This document shows positions 35,097 to 44,443 of a DNA stretch of 64,000 nucleotides, piece after piece. Each line of letters starts with the position of its first letter. Within the stretch, counting starts at the first letter, position 1. Position numbers and translations under genes: made by a program. Origin of the DNA: JAJDOD01 sp039024895 (GTDB taxonomy: Bacteria > Pseudomonadota > Alphaproteobacteria > Rhodobacterales > Rhodobacteraceae); assembly GCA_039024895.1 (NCBI GenBank), contig JBCCPJ010000001.1:62001-126000 (forward strand). The letters run 5' to 3'. The notes below the pieces were generated by a model that searched no databases, was not told the origin of the DNA, and saw nothing but the letters and a program-made list of their open reading frames with translations.

Positions 35097-37352
35097 TCAA
35101 CGTTTGCGCGAAAGTTTCCGCTTGATCTTGGCTGATTTCTTCTTCGTTCGGGTAAGTTTCCGCCTAGGACCGCTACCACGACGGCCTTTGGACGGGCCAC
35201 GCGGGAGGGTGGCGCCGTCGAGTTCGAGAAGTTCCAACATAAGGCCACCGGTTACCGGAACGGCCTCGGCCAAGCGCACAAGAACGCGCTGACCGACTGC
35301 AATTTCCAGCCCGGTATCAGAGCCAACAAGGGTTTGTGCGTCCCGGTCAAAGTGAAAGTACTCCCGCCCGATTTCACGAATGGGCAACAATCCATCGGCA
35401 CCGGTTTCATCGAGACGCACGAAAGCACCAAACCGTTGAATACCGGAAATGCGCCCGCTTAACTCCGTCCCAACGCGGTCCGCAAGATAGGCCGCAAGGT
35501 AACGATCCGTCGTGTCGCGCTCGGCCTCCATGGACCGACGCTCGGTCATGGAAATCTGCTCGCCCGTCTTCGCCAGACGGTCAATTTCATCCGCCGCCAG
35601 CCCATCGTCCCCCCAACCATGGGCCGCAATAAGCGCGCGATGCACCACGAGGTCGGCATAACGCCGGATGGGCGAGGTAAAATGCGCGTAGGACTTCAAA
35701 GCTAGTCCAAAATGTCCAAAATTCTGCGGGCTATAATAGGCCTGCGTCATGGACCGGAGTACCGAGATATTCACGGCCTCCTGGTGGTCGGTATCCTTTG
35801 CTTGCACCAAAAGTCTATTGAGCTGCAAGGTCTTCAGCACCTGTCCCTTGGCCAAAACCAAACCAACGGCTTCCGCCGTTTCCCGAAGCGCGTCTAACTT
35901 TTCGGGGCTTGGCTCCTCATGCACGCGGAACAAGAGCGGGGAGCGTTTGGCGATCAGTGTCTCCGCAGCCGCCACATTGGCGAGAACCATGCATTCTTCG
36001 ATCAACCGATGAGCATCGAGGCGGTCCTTATAGGCAACAGAACGCACCCTTCCCTTGTCATCCAACTCAATGCGGCGCTCTGGCAAATCGAGGTCCAATG
36101 GCTCCCGCCTCGCCCGCGCTTTGGAGAGTGCGGAATAGGCCGCGAAGAGTGGCTTCAAAACAGGGTCTAGAAGCGGCTCAGTCTTTTCATTTGGCGCACC
36201 GTCAATCGCCGCTTGAACCTCTTCGTAGTTCAAGGCAGCGGGCGACTTCATAAGGGCCCGTTGAAACGAGTGTGACCGCATCTCTCCGGCCGCTTCGATC
36301 ACCATGCGCGCGACGATACAAGCGCGTGGCACGCCTTCATGCAGCGAACACAAGTCGCCGGACAGTCGGTCAGGCAACATTGGCACCACGCGGTCGGGGA
36401 AGTATGTCGAGTTGCCCCGTTCCCACGCCTCGCGATCCAACGGACCACCAGGACGCACGTAGTGGGCGACATCGGCAATGGCGACCCAAAGGATGAAACC
36501 GCCCGCATTCTTCGGATCGCTGTCAGGTTCAGCAAACACCGCGTCGTCGTGATCGCGCGCGTCGGCGGGATCGATCGTCACGAGTGGCAGTTCCGTCAAA
36601 TCCGTGCGGCCGTCCAGAGCCGCAGGTGTCATGGCATCGGCGGCTGCGATGGCCTCATCGGGGAAGTCATCACGGAGCCCATGCTGATGTATCGCAATCA
36701 ACGAGACCGCCTTCGGCTCAGAGGGTTTGCCGAGCCGCGTCAGAACACGGGCGCGGGGAAGACCGAGGCTATCCTTTGGACCAGCTTGTTCAGCTTCGAC
36801 CAACTCTCCATCCTGCGCCCCATGCGTATCATTTGGGCCGACCCGCCATTCACGCGACACGCCCTTATCCACGGGTAAGATCCGACCGCCTTCCGTGGCT
36901 TTACGAAATACGCCAAGGACCTTTCGCGGATTGGTGCCGATCTTTCGGATCAGACGCCCTTCGTAGGCATATTCCTCCTCCTTGACGAGTTGTAGCCGCG
37001 CCAAAATGCGGTCACCTTCACCCAAAGTTGGATCATTGACGCGCAAAACTAGCAGGATTCTGGGTTCCGGCCCATCGCCCTGCCACTCCATGGGTCGCGC
37101 GAAAAGATCGCCGTCAGAGGATGGTTCGAGCACCTGCAATATGGAAACCGGCGGCAGTCTGTCGGGGTCGCGGTAGGTCTTGCGGCGTTTTTCGAGATGA
37201 CCGTCTTCCTCAAGCTCTTTCAGCATACGCTTGAGGTCAATCCGGTCTGCGCCCTTAAATCCAAACGCTTTCGCAATGTCGCGTTTGGCGGTGAGAGTGG
37301 GATTTTCCTCGACCCAGTCGAGAATATCCTGCTTGGAAGGTAACCGCGCCAT
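35097..37352 (-). CDS. rnr: Ribonuclease R
   Basis: A 751-residue 3'-5' exoribonuclease that degrades structured RNA. An N-terminal winged helix is followed by cold-shock-like domains. The RNB catalytic core has the acidic cluster ITIDPADARDHDDAVF at about residues 258-273, then YFPDRVVPMLPDRLS, HRLIEECMVLANVAAAE and FTSPIRRYADLVVHR. An S1 domain and a Lys/Arg-rich tail (KRKLSRKR) close the protein. The basic tail helps RNA binding in this family. It is separated by 111 bases from the DUF2064 gene upstream. Confidence 0.96.
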   Translation of the reverse strand: MARLPSKQDILDWVEENPTLTAKRDIAKAFGFKGADRIDLKRMLKELEEDGHLEKRRKTYRDPDRLPPVSILQVLEPSSDGDLFARPMEWQGDGPEPRILLVLRVNDPTLGEGDRILARLQLVKEEEYAYEGRLIRKIGTNPRKVLGVFRKATEGGRILPVDKGVSREWRVGPNDTHGAQDGELVEAEQAGPKDSLGLPRARVLTRLGKPSEPKAVSLIAIHQHGLRDDFPDEAIAAADAMTPAALDGRTDLTELPLVTIDPADARDHDDAVFAEPDSDPKNAGGFILWVAIADVAHYVRPGGPLDREAWERGNSTYFPDRVVPMLPDRLSGDLCSLHEGVPRACIVARMVIEAAGEMRSHSFQRALMKSPAALNYEEVQAAIDGAPNEKTEPLLDPVLKPLFAAYSALSKARARREPLDLDLPERRIELDDKGRVRSVAYKDRLDAHRLIEECMVLANVAAAETLIAKRSPLLFRVHEEPSPEKLDALRETAEAVGLVLAKGQVLKTLQLNRLLVQAKDTDHQEAVNISVLRSMTQAYYSPQNFGHFGLALKSYAHFTSPIRRYADLVVHRALIAAHGWGDDGLAADEIDRLAKTGEQISMTERRSMEAERDTTDRYLAAYLADRVGTELSGRISGIQRFGAFVRLDETGADGLLPIREIGREYFHFDRDAQTLVGSDTGLEIAVGQRVLVRLAEAVPVTGGLMLELLELDGATLPRGPSKGRRGSGPRRKLTRTKKKSAKIKRKLSRKR

Positions 37353-37463
37353 GGAGTGGCGGTATCATGGGGATCAGGAGAGGTCACGTGTCGTTTCGAG
37401 CCTAGCGCTTTCCATCGGAATTCTCGCGCCTATGAAATGGGTGTGAAGCCGCTTGGAAACGCG

Positions 37464-38063
37464 TCAGGTTTTGTCTGCGCCTTGCTGCGGCATGGCCAGC
37501 AAGTCACTTGCCTCGTCCACATCACTCAGCGTCGCTGCCCGCGCCACCGGTTGCGGCAGTGTTGGCAACGTGTCCTGTAAGGTTTCCGGGTGTGACCAGC
37601 GCACCCCTTGGAAGAGGTCTTGGGGTGCAATCGGTGGATGCGATAGACCGACCAGCCAGAAGCCACCATCAGGCGCCGGTCCAATAACGCTTGGACATGC
37701 TCCAAGCAGGCGAAACGCCTCTGCAATGTGGACGCGTTCTATTGCCGGGATATCGGAACCGATAAGCACAGAAGGGCCGCGCGTCTGCCTTAACATCCGC
37801 CCCATGCGGTGCCCGAGATCGCCCTTGCCTTGCGGGATACGTGCGATGTCCGATGGCCAAACGTGACTGAGAAGCCCCTCCCTATCCGGTGCGACAGCGA
37901 GCACGGTTTGCCACCTGGGGTCGCGCAAACGCCTGAGCAAGCGCCGCGTGTGGTGTCGATACCACCAGGCCGCCGCCGTGTGGCCAATCTCCCGTCCAAG
38001 GCGGGTTTTGACCCGGCCGGGGCGCGGCTCTTTCACCATAATGATGAGCGTTGGTCGCCTCAC
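37464..38063 (-). CDS. DUF2064/TIGR04282-type glycosyltransferase
   Basis: A 199-residue GT-A fold protein. Diagnostic segments are MVKEPRPGRVKTRLGREIG at the start, SVLIGSDIPAI near 97 and VIGPAPDGGFWLVGL near 125. The acidic pair around PDGGFW binds the nucleotide sugar in this class. Some members are annotated in arsenosugar synthesis, but no arsenic genes are near, so the role is open. Its ATG overlaps the stop of the upstream GNAT gene by 4 bases, and it lies in the dapE-led operon. Confidence 0.88.
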   Translation of the reverse strand: MRRPTLIIMVKEPRPGRVKTRLGREIGHTAAAWWYRHHTRRLLRRLRDPRWQTVLAVAPDREGLLSHVWPSDIARIPQGKGDLGHRMGRMLRQTRGPSVLIGSDIPAIERVHIAEAFRLLGACPSVIGPAPDGGFWLVGLSHPPIAPQDLFQGVRWSHPETLQDTLPTLPQPVARAATLSDVDEASDLLAMPQQGADKT

Positions 38064-38476
38064 AAAGCGCGGGTCATGTTACGATGGAGAATGCCAGCAT
38101 CAAGAAATTCTGGTCCTTCGGCCAAAAATCCTAGCGCCTCGTAAAACGCAAGGGCGTGGGTCTGCGCGGCGAGCTTCGCTTTGGTGACGCCTTCTTTCCG
38201 GAGTTCTGCGACTGCTGCGTTCATCAGCGCCTTGCCGAGACCTTGTCCACGCATTTCATCCAAGACAGCGACGCGACCGATCTTGCCCGTTCCTTGGTTG
38301 ACGAGAAGTCGCGCCGTCCCCACAGGCTTTTGGTCATCAAACGCAATGAGGTGAATAGCGTCCGCGTCCAGCGCGTCTCGCTCTTCTTCTTCAGGCACAT
38401 TCTGGCCTTCGATAAAAACAACACGTCGGATTTCGAACACCGCCTCCATGTCTTGCGGTCCTGCCCGCCGGATCAT
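38060..38476 (-). CDS. GNAT-family N-acetyltransferase
   Basis: A 138-residue acetyltransferase using acetyl-CoA. The CoA loop is in RVAVLDEMRGQGLGKALM near residue 68 and the C-terminal AQTHALAFYEALGF near 104 completes the fold. The N-terminal VFIEGQNVPEEEERD is typical of the ElaA/YjdJ-like subgroup. The substrate is not predictable. It is sandwiched in an operon with 4-base overlaps on both sides, to dapE upstream and the DUF2064 gene downstream. Confidence 0.9.
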   Translation of the reverse strand: MIRRAGPQDMEAVFEIRRVVFIEGQNVPEEEERDALDADAIHLIAFDDQKPVGTARLLVNQGTGKIGRVAVLDEMRGQGLGKALMNAAVAELRKEGVTKAKLAAQTHALAFYEALGFLAEGPEFLDAGILHRNMTRAL

Positions 38477-39618
38477 GCAAAGTAGCTTTCAAGAATGCGG
38501 CGATAGATGGCCTTTAGCCTAATGATATCCTCCACCCACACGCGTTCGTCTACTTGATGCATAGATTTGCCCACCAACCCGAATTCGACCACAGGACAAT
38601 GCGCTTTCACGAACCGCGCGTCCGACGTGCCGCCCGATGTGGACAGCGCCGGGGTAACGCCGGTTTCCGCCTCAACGGCTGCCGCCACGAGATCGGAGAG
38701 CGGGCCGGGCGGGGTCAAAAAACTCTCGCCCGAGACCTTGATGCGGGTCGCAATCGGGATGTCAAAAGCTTGGGACACAGCCTGCACCTCGCCTTCGATC
38801 CATTTGCTGAGCGACGCGCCGCTATGGGTATCGTTGAAGCGAATGTTCACGGCTGCGCTGCATTTTGCCGGGATGACATTCGTGGCGGCGTTCCCGGTGT
38901 CGAAGGTGGTCACGGCAAGCGAAGACGGATCGAAATGATCGGTCCCCGTGTCAAGTTCATGGGACGCGAGATGGTCTATAAGACGCGCCAAGGCGGGCAC
39001 GGGATTTTTGGCGCGGTGGGGATAAGCCGAATGCCCTTGCACACCGGTGGCGGTGAACCACGCGGTCATCGACCCGCGCCGTCCGATCTTCATGGCATCC
39101 CCCAAGATCTCGGGACTGGTGGGCTCACCAACGATGCAGGCCGCCATCGCTTCGCCATTCGCCGCCATCCAGTCGAGAATTGCGGTGGTTCCGTCAATCG
39201 CGTCCGCCTCCTCATCGCCCGTGATCATGATGAGGATCGCGCCATCGTTAGGAGGGTTCGCCTTCACGAGATCAATCGCCGCGGCGACAAAGGCGGCAAC
39301 GCCACTCTTCATGTCCGTCGACCCGCGGCCATAGAGCCAGCCCTCCGATTGCGCCGCGCCAAAGGGCGGGTACGTCCACGCGTCGGCATCCCCAATGGGC
39401 ACCACATCCGTGTGACCATTGAAACCGATGGTGCGGGCATGGCCTTTCGGTCCCCAGCGGGCAATGAGGTTTGAGATACCCCCCCGGTCCGCGCGGAAAC
39501 AGGTGAACCCAGCGACGGTCAAAAGCTCTTCGAGCAAGGTTATTGCGCCCCCCTCCTCCGGTGTGACGGAGGGACAACGGACAAGCTGGGCGGTGAGTTC
39601 AATGGGATCGCAGGACAT
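38473..39618 (-). CDS. dapE: Succinyl-diaminopimelate desuccinylase
   Basis: A 381-residue dinuclear-zinc amidohydrolase that releases L,L-diaminopimelate in lysine and murein synthesis. RCPSVTPEEGGA starts near residue 15. FNGHTDVVP carries the first metal His/Asp, YGRGSTDMKSG the bridging Asp, and TGDEEADA the catalytic Glu. SGGTSDARF is near the C-terminus. The start at 39618 matches the family N-terminus; an open frame to 39714 has no better support. It leads an operon with the GNAT and DUF2064 genes. dapD lies 2 kb upstream with three unrelated genes between. Confidence 0.96.
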   Translation of the reverse strand: MSCDPIELTAQLVRCPSVTPEEGGAITLLEELLTVAGFTCFRADRGGISNLIARWGPKGHARTIGFNGHTDVVPIGDADAWTYPPFGAAQSEGWLYGRGSTDMKSGVAAFVAAAIDLVKANPPNDGAILIMITGDEEADAIDGTTAILDWMAANGEAMAACIVGEPTSPEILGDAMKIGRRGSMTAWFTATGVQGHSAYPHRAKNPVPALARLIDHLASHELDTGTDHFDPSSLAVTTFDTGNAATNVIPAKCSAAVNIRFNDTHSGASLSKWIEGEVQAVSQAFDIPIATRIKVSGESFLTPPGPLSDLVAAAVEAETGVTPALSTSGGTSDARFVKAHCPVVEFGLVGKSMHQVDERVWVEDIIRLKAIYRRILESYFA

Positions 39619-39819
39619 AGCTTTGGCTAGCGCGGACGCAGCGCCGCTGCAATGATGTTCCATCCCAGCGCGTGGCGCGCGAAGATCAGCAATGGGCGTC
39701 CGATCCATGATCAATCATTCCGAACGGGGGGCCTCTCGTCTTTCCCTCCGATGACGTTGCGGAACTTGCCGGACTGCGCAGTCGAGACCCCGGTCGAGCG
39801 CCTTCGGGTGGCTTGATAT

Positions 39820-40455
39820 CTATAGGCTCAACCTGGCAATCGCCGGGGCGAGTTCACTCGGATGGGAAATTATGACGTCAGCGGCCTGCCATTCCTCGTC
39901 CGACCCATAACCCCAACGAACAGCAATCGATTTCATCCCAACGGAGGTCGCCGCAGCGAAATCATGATGACGATCGCCGACCATGACCGATGTTCCCGCA
40001 TGTTCACCGGTGCGTTCTAGCGCGTATGCCAGGAGATCGCCCTTCCAATTTCGGGTGCCATCCAGTTCGGGACCAAACTCAGCCTCCAGATGATCGGCAA
40101 TGCCGAAATGTGCGGTGATCTTGGTCGCAGCGACATGGGGTTTCGCTGTCGCGAGGTACAAGCGGTGGCGCGCCTGTTTCAACGCGTCGATCATCTGGAA
40201 GACGCCGTCGTAGACTTCCGCATCAAACATTCCACCGGCGGCATAAACGCGGCGATAGGCATCTATGGCTGATTGTGGATCGTTGATCCCGATTTTCTTG
40301 AAACTGTCGATGAAGGGCGGGCCAATCATCCATTTCAGGTCAGAAGTCGCTAAGTCCGTACGGCCAACTTCCGTGAACGCGGCCCGAAGCGAAGACAATA
40401 TCCCGGGTTCTGAATCCATCAATGTGCCATCGAGATCGAGAAACACCGCACTCAT
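39820..40455 (-). CDS. HAD-superfamily hydrolase (phosphoglycolate phosphatase-like)
   Basis: A 211-residue phosphatase with HAD motif I FLDLDGTLMDSE at residues 5-16, motif II TAKPH near 102 and the acidic motif IV VMVGDRHHDF near 158. The cap domain is the small helical type of Gph/PGMB proteins. The substrate may be phosphoglycolate or another small phosphate ester. The ATG overlaps the stop of the upstream small gene by 4 bases. Confidence 0.9.
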   Translation of the reverse strand: MSAVFLDLDGTLMDSEPGILSSLRAAFTEVGRTDLATSDLKWMIGPPFIDSFKKIGINDPQSAIDAYRRVYAAGGMFDAEVYDGVFQMIDALKQARHRLYLATAKPHVAATKITAHFGIADHLEAEFGPELDGTRNWKGDLLAYALERTGEHAGTSVMVGDRHHDFAAATSVGMKSIAVRWGYGSDEEWQAADVIISHPSELAPAIARLSL

Positions 40456-40781
40456 TTTTCATCCCCCCTCAAGACCGTGCTTTCCGCCACAATTACCGCG
40501 TTTTCGTCCAAGGCGCGCTGCATCAATGCTTGTTCTGTATCGTCGATCTCGTGTCCTTCAGCCAGGCGATCTTCCAGGGTGCCGTAGCCCGTGACGTCGA
40601 GTGGGACGAGCGCGGCGGACTTCAAGACGGCCACCGTCTCGCGCACGGCCTCTGCCTCATCCCAACCGGCGGCGTAGCACAAGAGCGCCGCCCCAGTAGC
40701 ATCCGTTGGGAGGTCGTCACCCGGTCCCCGACCGACTTGCACCAAAAGGGTGTAAACATGTTGCTGCTTATTTTTCGCCAT
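40452..40781 (-). CDS. Small conserved-looking protein of unknown function
   Basis: A 109-residue soluble protein starting MAKNKQQHVYTLLVQVGRGPGDDLP. It is acidic, rich in Ala and Glu, and likely alpha/beta. EAEAVRETVAVLKSAALVPLDVTGYGTLEDRL reads like a ferredoxin-type fold. I cannot name a family. The gene overlaps the HAD hydrolase by 4 bases, so it is the first gene of a two-gene unit and may assist that enzyme. Confidence 0.7.
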   Translation of the reverse strand: MAKNKQQHVYTLLVQVGRGPGDDLPTDATGAALLCYAAGWDEAEAVRETVAVLKSAALVPLDVTGYGTLEDRLAEGHEIDDTEQALMQRALDENAVIVAESTVLRGDEK

Positions 40782-40902
40782 AAGGCGCCGCGTATGGTTT
40801 TCGGTGCCCCTTGTCCACCGCTGACATGGGGCGTCGCTCGCGTTCCCTAAAGATAACGTGCTACCGGCAATCTGCGATTTTGGTGATTTTGTGTCGAGGG
40901 TC

Positions 40903-41568
40903 TTATCGCCAAGGGATTAGAGCTGCCTGATCGGGGTGCTCGGGCGCAAGCGATGATGGGCGTTCGTAAAGGTAGCGAAAGCCAACTCGGGCGGCGAGCG
41001 TTACCTGCTTCGGCGCGAGGGCATTCCACATGGCGCCAGCGTCGGCTTCGCTCGGGTTGCTTTCGACGGCAGCGATCAAGTCTTCGGCCCTTTCAGAGCC
41101 GAGAATGACAAGCGCATCCTGTTTGGAGCGTGTGAGGCAGGTGTGAGCGCTCGGCTCTTCAGGAAGGGAGCATGTGCCAGTTCGGTAGGCAATCCGAAAG
41201 GCATTCATAAGTGCAGCGCGAACCGGTGCATCGGCCAAGAGATAATGATCGCTGAAGGCTTCGTAATTCCAGTACAGGTTCTCCTCCCCGCCCCCGTCTT
41301 GCAACCGGTCGGTGAGCAGGATCGACGTGGCCACGACAAAGCTGTTGAAATCTTCGTCCGGCATGGCGGCGGCGAGGAGTATGGACGAGTAGAAGCGCGA
41401 TTTCTCGTCCGGAATGATCCCACCATTTTCGACGATCAGATCGATGCTGGCGACCTCGGCATTGGTCGCACCGATGCGGCTCACAGCGCTGCGGTGCAGG
41501 TGCACAACGTCGAGCAAATCGGCGACGGCCTGGCGTGTACGGAATACATCCGCTGGACTGGTAAACAT
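40903..41568 (-). CDS. Protein of unknown function
   Basis: A 221-residue mostly helical, acidic protein without signal peptide or membrane segment. Notable stretches are FRTRQAVADLLDVVHLHRSAVSRIG, EDFNSFVVATSILLTDRL and SRFYSSILLAAAM. A Cys-containing loop TCSLPEEPSAHTCL lies near residue 132. No family is recognised. Its codon use resembles the flanking core genes. It stands between dapD and the HAD pair on the same strand. Confidence 0.65.
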   Translation of the reverse strand: MFTSPADVFRTRQAVADLLDVVHLHRSAVSRIGATNAEVASIDLIVENGGIIPDEKSRFYSSILLAAAMPDEDFNSFVVATSILLTDRLQDGGGEENLYWNYEAFSDHYLLADAPVRAALMNAFRIAYRTGTCSLPEEPSAHTCLTRSKQDALVILGSERAEDLIAAVESNPSEADAGAMWNALAPKQVTLAARVGFRYLYERPSSLAPEHPDQAALIPWR

Positions 41569-41712
41569 CCTTAAAGTTTAAGCTTAATGGCGTGGCAAAA
41601 CGGCGGCGTTCCCGCGACTTGAGCGGGAAAACCTGATGGCCATTTAAAAGCTAAAGCGTGATTTGCGGCCTATTCCCTGCGAGTGTTCTGCATAAATGCT
41701 GCCGGGCGTACC

Positions 41713-42540
41713 TCAGTCGCGAAGCAACTCGTTTATCCCGGTCTTTGAGCGCGTCCGCTCGTCCACGCGTTTTACGATCACCGCACAATAAAGATGCACG
41801 CCGCCTGTTGAGGGCATGGACCCGGCCACAACCACCGAATAGGGCGGCACCTCACCGTAGGTCACGTCTCCCGTGGCGCGGTCCATAATTTTTGTGGACT
41901 GGCCAATGAAGACACCCATGCCAAGGACCGAGCCTTCCCGGACAATTACCCCTTCCACGACTTCCGAACGGGCGCCGATGAAGCAATTGTCTTCGATGAT
42001 CGTCGGGCCCGCCTGCATTGGTTCGAGGACACCGCCAATGCCGACACCGCCGGACAGGTGGACATTCTTGCCGATCTGGGCACAGGAGCCGACCGTAGCC
42101 CATGTATCCACCATCGTGCCGCTGTCGACATAGGCGCCGAGGTTCACGAAAGAGGGCATCAGCACTACGCCCGGCGCGATGTAGGCAGATTTTCGGACGA
42201 CACAGTTTGGCACGGCCCGAAAGCCTGCGGCTTGCCACTCGCTATCGCCCCAGTCTTTCCACTTGCTATCGACTTTATCCCACCAAGCACCGCCTTGCGG
42301 GCTTCCGGATTGCTGTTCCATATCTTTCAACCGAAACCCGAGCAACACCGCCTTCTTGGCCCATTGGTTCACATGCCAGGAACCGTTTTCGCGCTTTTCA
42401 GCGACCCGTAGGTTGCCAGCGTCGAGGGCGCTTAATGTGCTTTCTATCGCGTCACGCGTTTCTCCGGTCGTGGCGGGTGAAATCTCGTCGCGCGCCTCCC
42501 AGGCGGCTTCAATGGCGGTTTCCAGTTGGGCGTTCGACAT
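41713..42540 (-). CDS. dapD: 2,3,4,5-tetrahydropyridine-2,6-dicarboxylate N-succinyltransferase
   Basis: A 275-residue left-handed beta-helix acyltransferase that succinylates tetrahydrodipicolinate in the lysine/diaminopimelate pathway. Hexapeptide repeats run through RKSAYIAPGVVLMPSFVNLGAYV, GKNVHLSGGVGIGGVLEP and IVREGSVLGMGVFIGQSTKI. The ATG at 42540 follows AAGGAAGC. The product fits the substrate of DapE, encoded 2 kb downstream on the same strand. Confidence 0.97.
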   Translation of the reverse strand: MSNAQLETAIEAAWEARDEISPATTGETRDAIESTLSALDAGNLRVAEKRENGSWHVNQWAKKAVLLGFRLKDMEQQSGSPQGGAWWDKVDSKWKDWGDSEWQAAGFRAVPNCVVRKSAYIAPGVVLMPSFVNLGAYVDSGTMVDTWATVGSCAQIGKNVHLSGGVGIGGVLEPMQAGPTIIEDNCFIGARSEVVEGVIVREGSVLGMGVFIGQSTKIMDRATGDVTYGEVPPYSVVVAGSMPSTGGVHLYCAVIVKRVDERTRSKTGINELLRD

Positions 42541-42608
42541 GGATAGCTTCCTTTTCAATCGCGAGGCATGTAGCGCGGTGCTTCGGGGAGGGCAATCGAG
42601 TTTGAGGA

Positions 42609-43601
42609 TCACGAAAGCAAGGTTGATGCCGGACGAATTGTGCCGACCAACTCGTCATTGAAGGAGCGGATCGGTCCGTTCAAGTAAGCCTCCAACCCGG
42701 CGGCATCGGCATCGATTGCGCCTGTGCGCACCAGGAGCGCGGCCATGGCAGCGGCCGATGCCCGCATTGCCCCGTCTTCTATCTTGAGGGCAATGCCGAG
42801 CTGCGCTTCCGGCAATATTGCCACATAGAAGCCTTCCGCGCCCGACTTGACGGCCGCCTTGCCTTTGGCAGCGCGCATCAGATCGTTGCAAGAACGCCGG
42901 GTGCCAGACACAAGCTCCGGATGTCGCATCATGGCATCTCGCAACGCGGTGCAGGCGGCATCCCTCGCGGACCCGCCCTTGCCCATGGTGGCGAACTTGG
43001 CCATGGCCCGCGCCATCCCTTCGAGCGATAGCGCAAAATTTGGCGCGGAACATCCATCGATCCCGAAGCCAAGACTTTCTTCGCCTGCCATTTCCTCAAT
43101 CGCGCGGCGCACGGCAAGTTGGACGGGATGTGTGGGATCAACATATCGCTCCTCAGCGCCGAGGTGCCGCGTCAACGTCAGGAACCCGGCATGTTTCCCC
43201 GAACAATCGCTATGCAGGCGTGTATGCGCTTCGCCGTCGCGAATCATCTGGTGTCGGCGTTCTGGATCGAGCGATGGCGTCGGCCCACAGCATAGGCTGT
43301 GTTCACCGTAGCCGAGGTCGTGCAACCATTTTGAGACGCGCGAAACATGGATTTCTTCCGCGGAATGGGACGCACAGGCCAACGCCAAATGCTCGGAAGT
43401 CAAACCCTGCGCTGCGCCACTTTCGACGAGCGGCAGGGCTTGCAACATTTTGTGGGAAGAGCGCGGGAGAACGAGTTTTTGCGGGTTGCCCCAAGCGGCA
43501 ACGATCTCGCCGTCCGCACGGGCAATAACGGCATGTCCAAAATGCCGGGATTCAAGAAAGGGGCCGCGCGTTGTTTCCACAAGACATACAGCGTCTGACA
43601 T
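42609..43601 (-). CDS. L-asparaginase II-family protein
   Basis: A 330-residue member of the bacterial/Rhizobium-type asparaginase II family (PF06089 type), which deamidates L-asparagine to aspartate. Family text includes RSSHKMLQALPLVESGAA, the invariant LHSDCSGKHAGFL near residue 129, and GIDGCSAPNFALSL. The frame is open to 43880, but homology to family starts begins at the ATG at 43601 (VCLVETTRGPFLES). The upstream ribosome binding site is weak. No asparagine transporter is adjacent. Confidence 0.9.
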   Translation of the reverse strand: MSDAVCLVETTRGPFLESRHFGHAVIARADGEIVAAWGNPQKLVLPRSSHKMLQALPLVESGAAQGLTSEHLALACASHSAEEIHVSRVSKWLHDLGYGEHSLCCGPTPSLDPERRHQMIRDGEAHTRLHSDCSGKHAGFLTLTRHLGAEERYVDPTHPVQLAVRRAIEEMAGEESLGFGIDGCSAPNFALSLEGMARAMAKFATMGKGGSARDAACTALRDAMMRHPELVSGTRRSCNDLMRAAKGKAAVKSGAEGFYVAILPEAQLGIALKIEDGAMRASAAAMAALLVRTGAIDADAAGLEAYLNGPIRSFNDELVGTIRPASTLLS

Positions 43602-43750
43602 CAACTTCACTTTCGGTGCAAGTTTGGCGAATTTCTGCCGCAGGGGCTTCCCTATTTGCCGTGAGATACGGTATTCGTTCATGAAAGAACAAGGGGCAGG
43701 CGCGCGACGTGTGTTGCGGTGCGAAACGCAGAGCAGGCAAGGGCGAATAA

Positions 43751-44281
43751 ATGACCGGACGGATCGTATCTTCTTTGGCGGTAGCACTGGCGATGTGCGG
43801 CACCACAGGATTGGCACAGGAACAGTCGAACCGCGTCGCTGCGGAGACGGATTGGGCTGTTTTCGAAGGGAACGAGCCAAAAGAATGTTGGGCTGTCACG
43901 GCGCCCAAGGAAACGGTAAATACGCGTGACGGAAATGTTGTTTCGGTACGCCGCGGCGATATTCTGCTATTTGTGACCTACCGGCCCGAACAGGAAATCT
44001 CGGGAGAGATTAGCTTTACCGGTGGCTATCCTTTTGCCGATGGATCAACAGCGACGCTGAAAATCGGCGAAGCGACCTTCGAACTCTTCACGGAAGGGGA
44101 ATATGCTTGGCCAGCAACACCAGCGGATGACCAGAAGATTGTCACGGCGATCAAACGCGGCGCCGATGCCGTGATAACAGCGCGTTCTTCGCGCGGGACG
44201 CAAACCCAAGATACGTTTTCGCTTTTGGGGGCAACCGCGATGATTGAAGAAGCCGAAAAGCTCTGCGCGGCCGAATCCTGA
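43751..44281 (+). CDS. Invasion-associated locus B (IalB)-like protein
   Basis: A 176-residue protein with a signal peptide (SSLAVALAMCGTTGLAQ) and IalB-domain text: DWAVFEGNEPKECWAVTAPKE, RRGDILLFVTYRP and SGEISFTGGYPFADGSTA. IalB was named in Bartonella, but the family is common in free-living alphaproteobacteria, where its role is unclear and need not involve invasion. It is transcribed away from the asparaginase gene and upstream of rlmN. Confidence 0.88.
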   Translation: MTGRIVSSLAVALAMCGTTGLAQEQSNRVAAETDWAVFEGNEPKECWAVTAPKETVNTRDGNVVSVRRGDILLFVTYRPEQEISGEISFTGGYPFADGSTATLKIGEATFELFTEGEYAWPATPADDQKIVTAIKRGADAVITARSSRGTQTQDTFSLLGATAMIEEAEKLCAAES

Positions 44282-44443
44282 TTTTTTTCTGCGCGTGGGT
44301 GCGGCTTCATTCCTTGTAGCCGGAGCGCGGACGTCAAAGTTGAGCAAACATCACAGAGGCTTTTGCAAAGAAACGCCAGTTTTCTTTGGCAATTTGGGTT
44401 TACTTCGCCTATATCCCGCGTCTGATCTTGGAAAGCTGTAGGA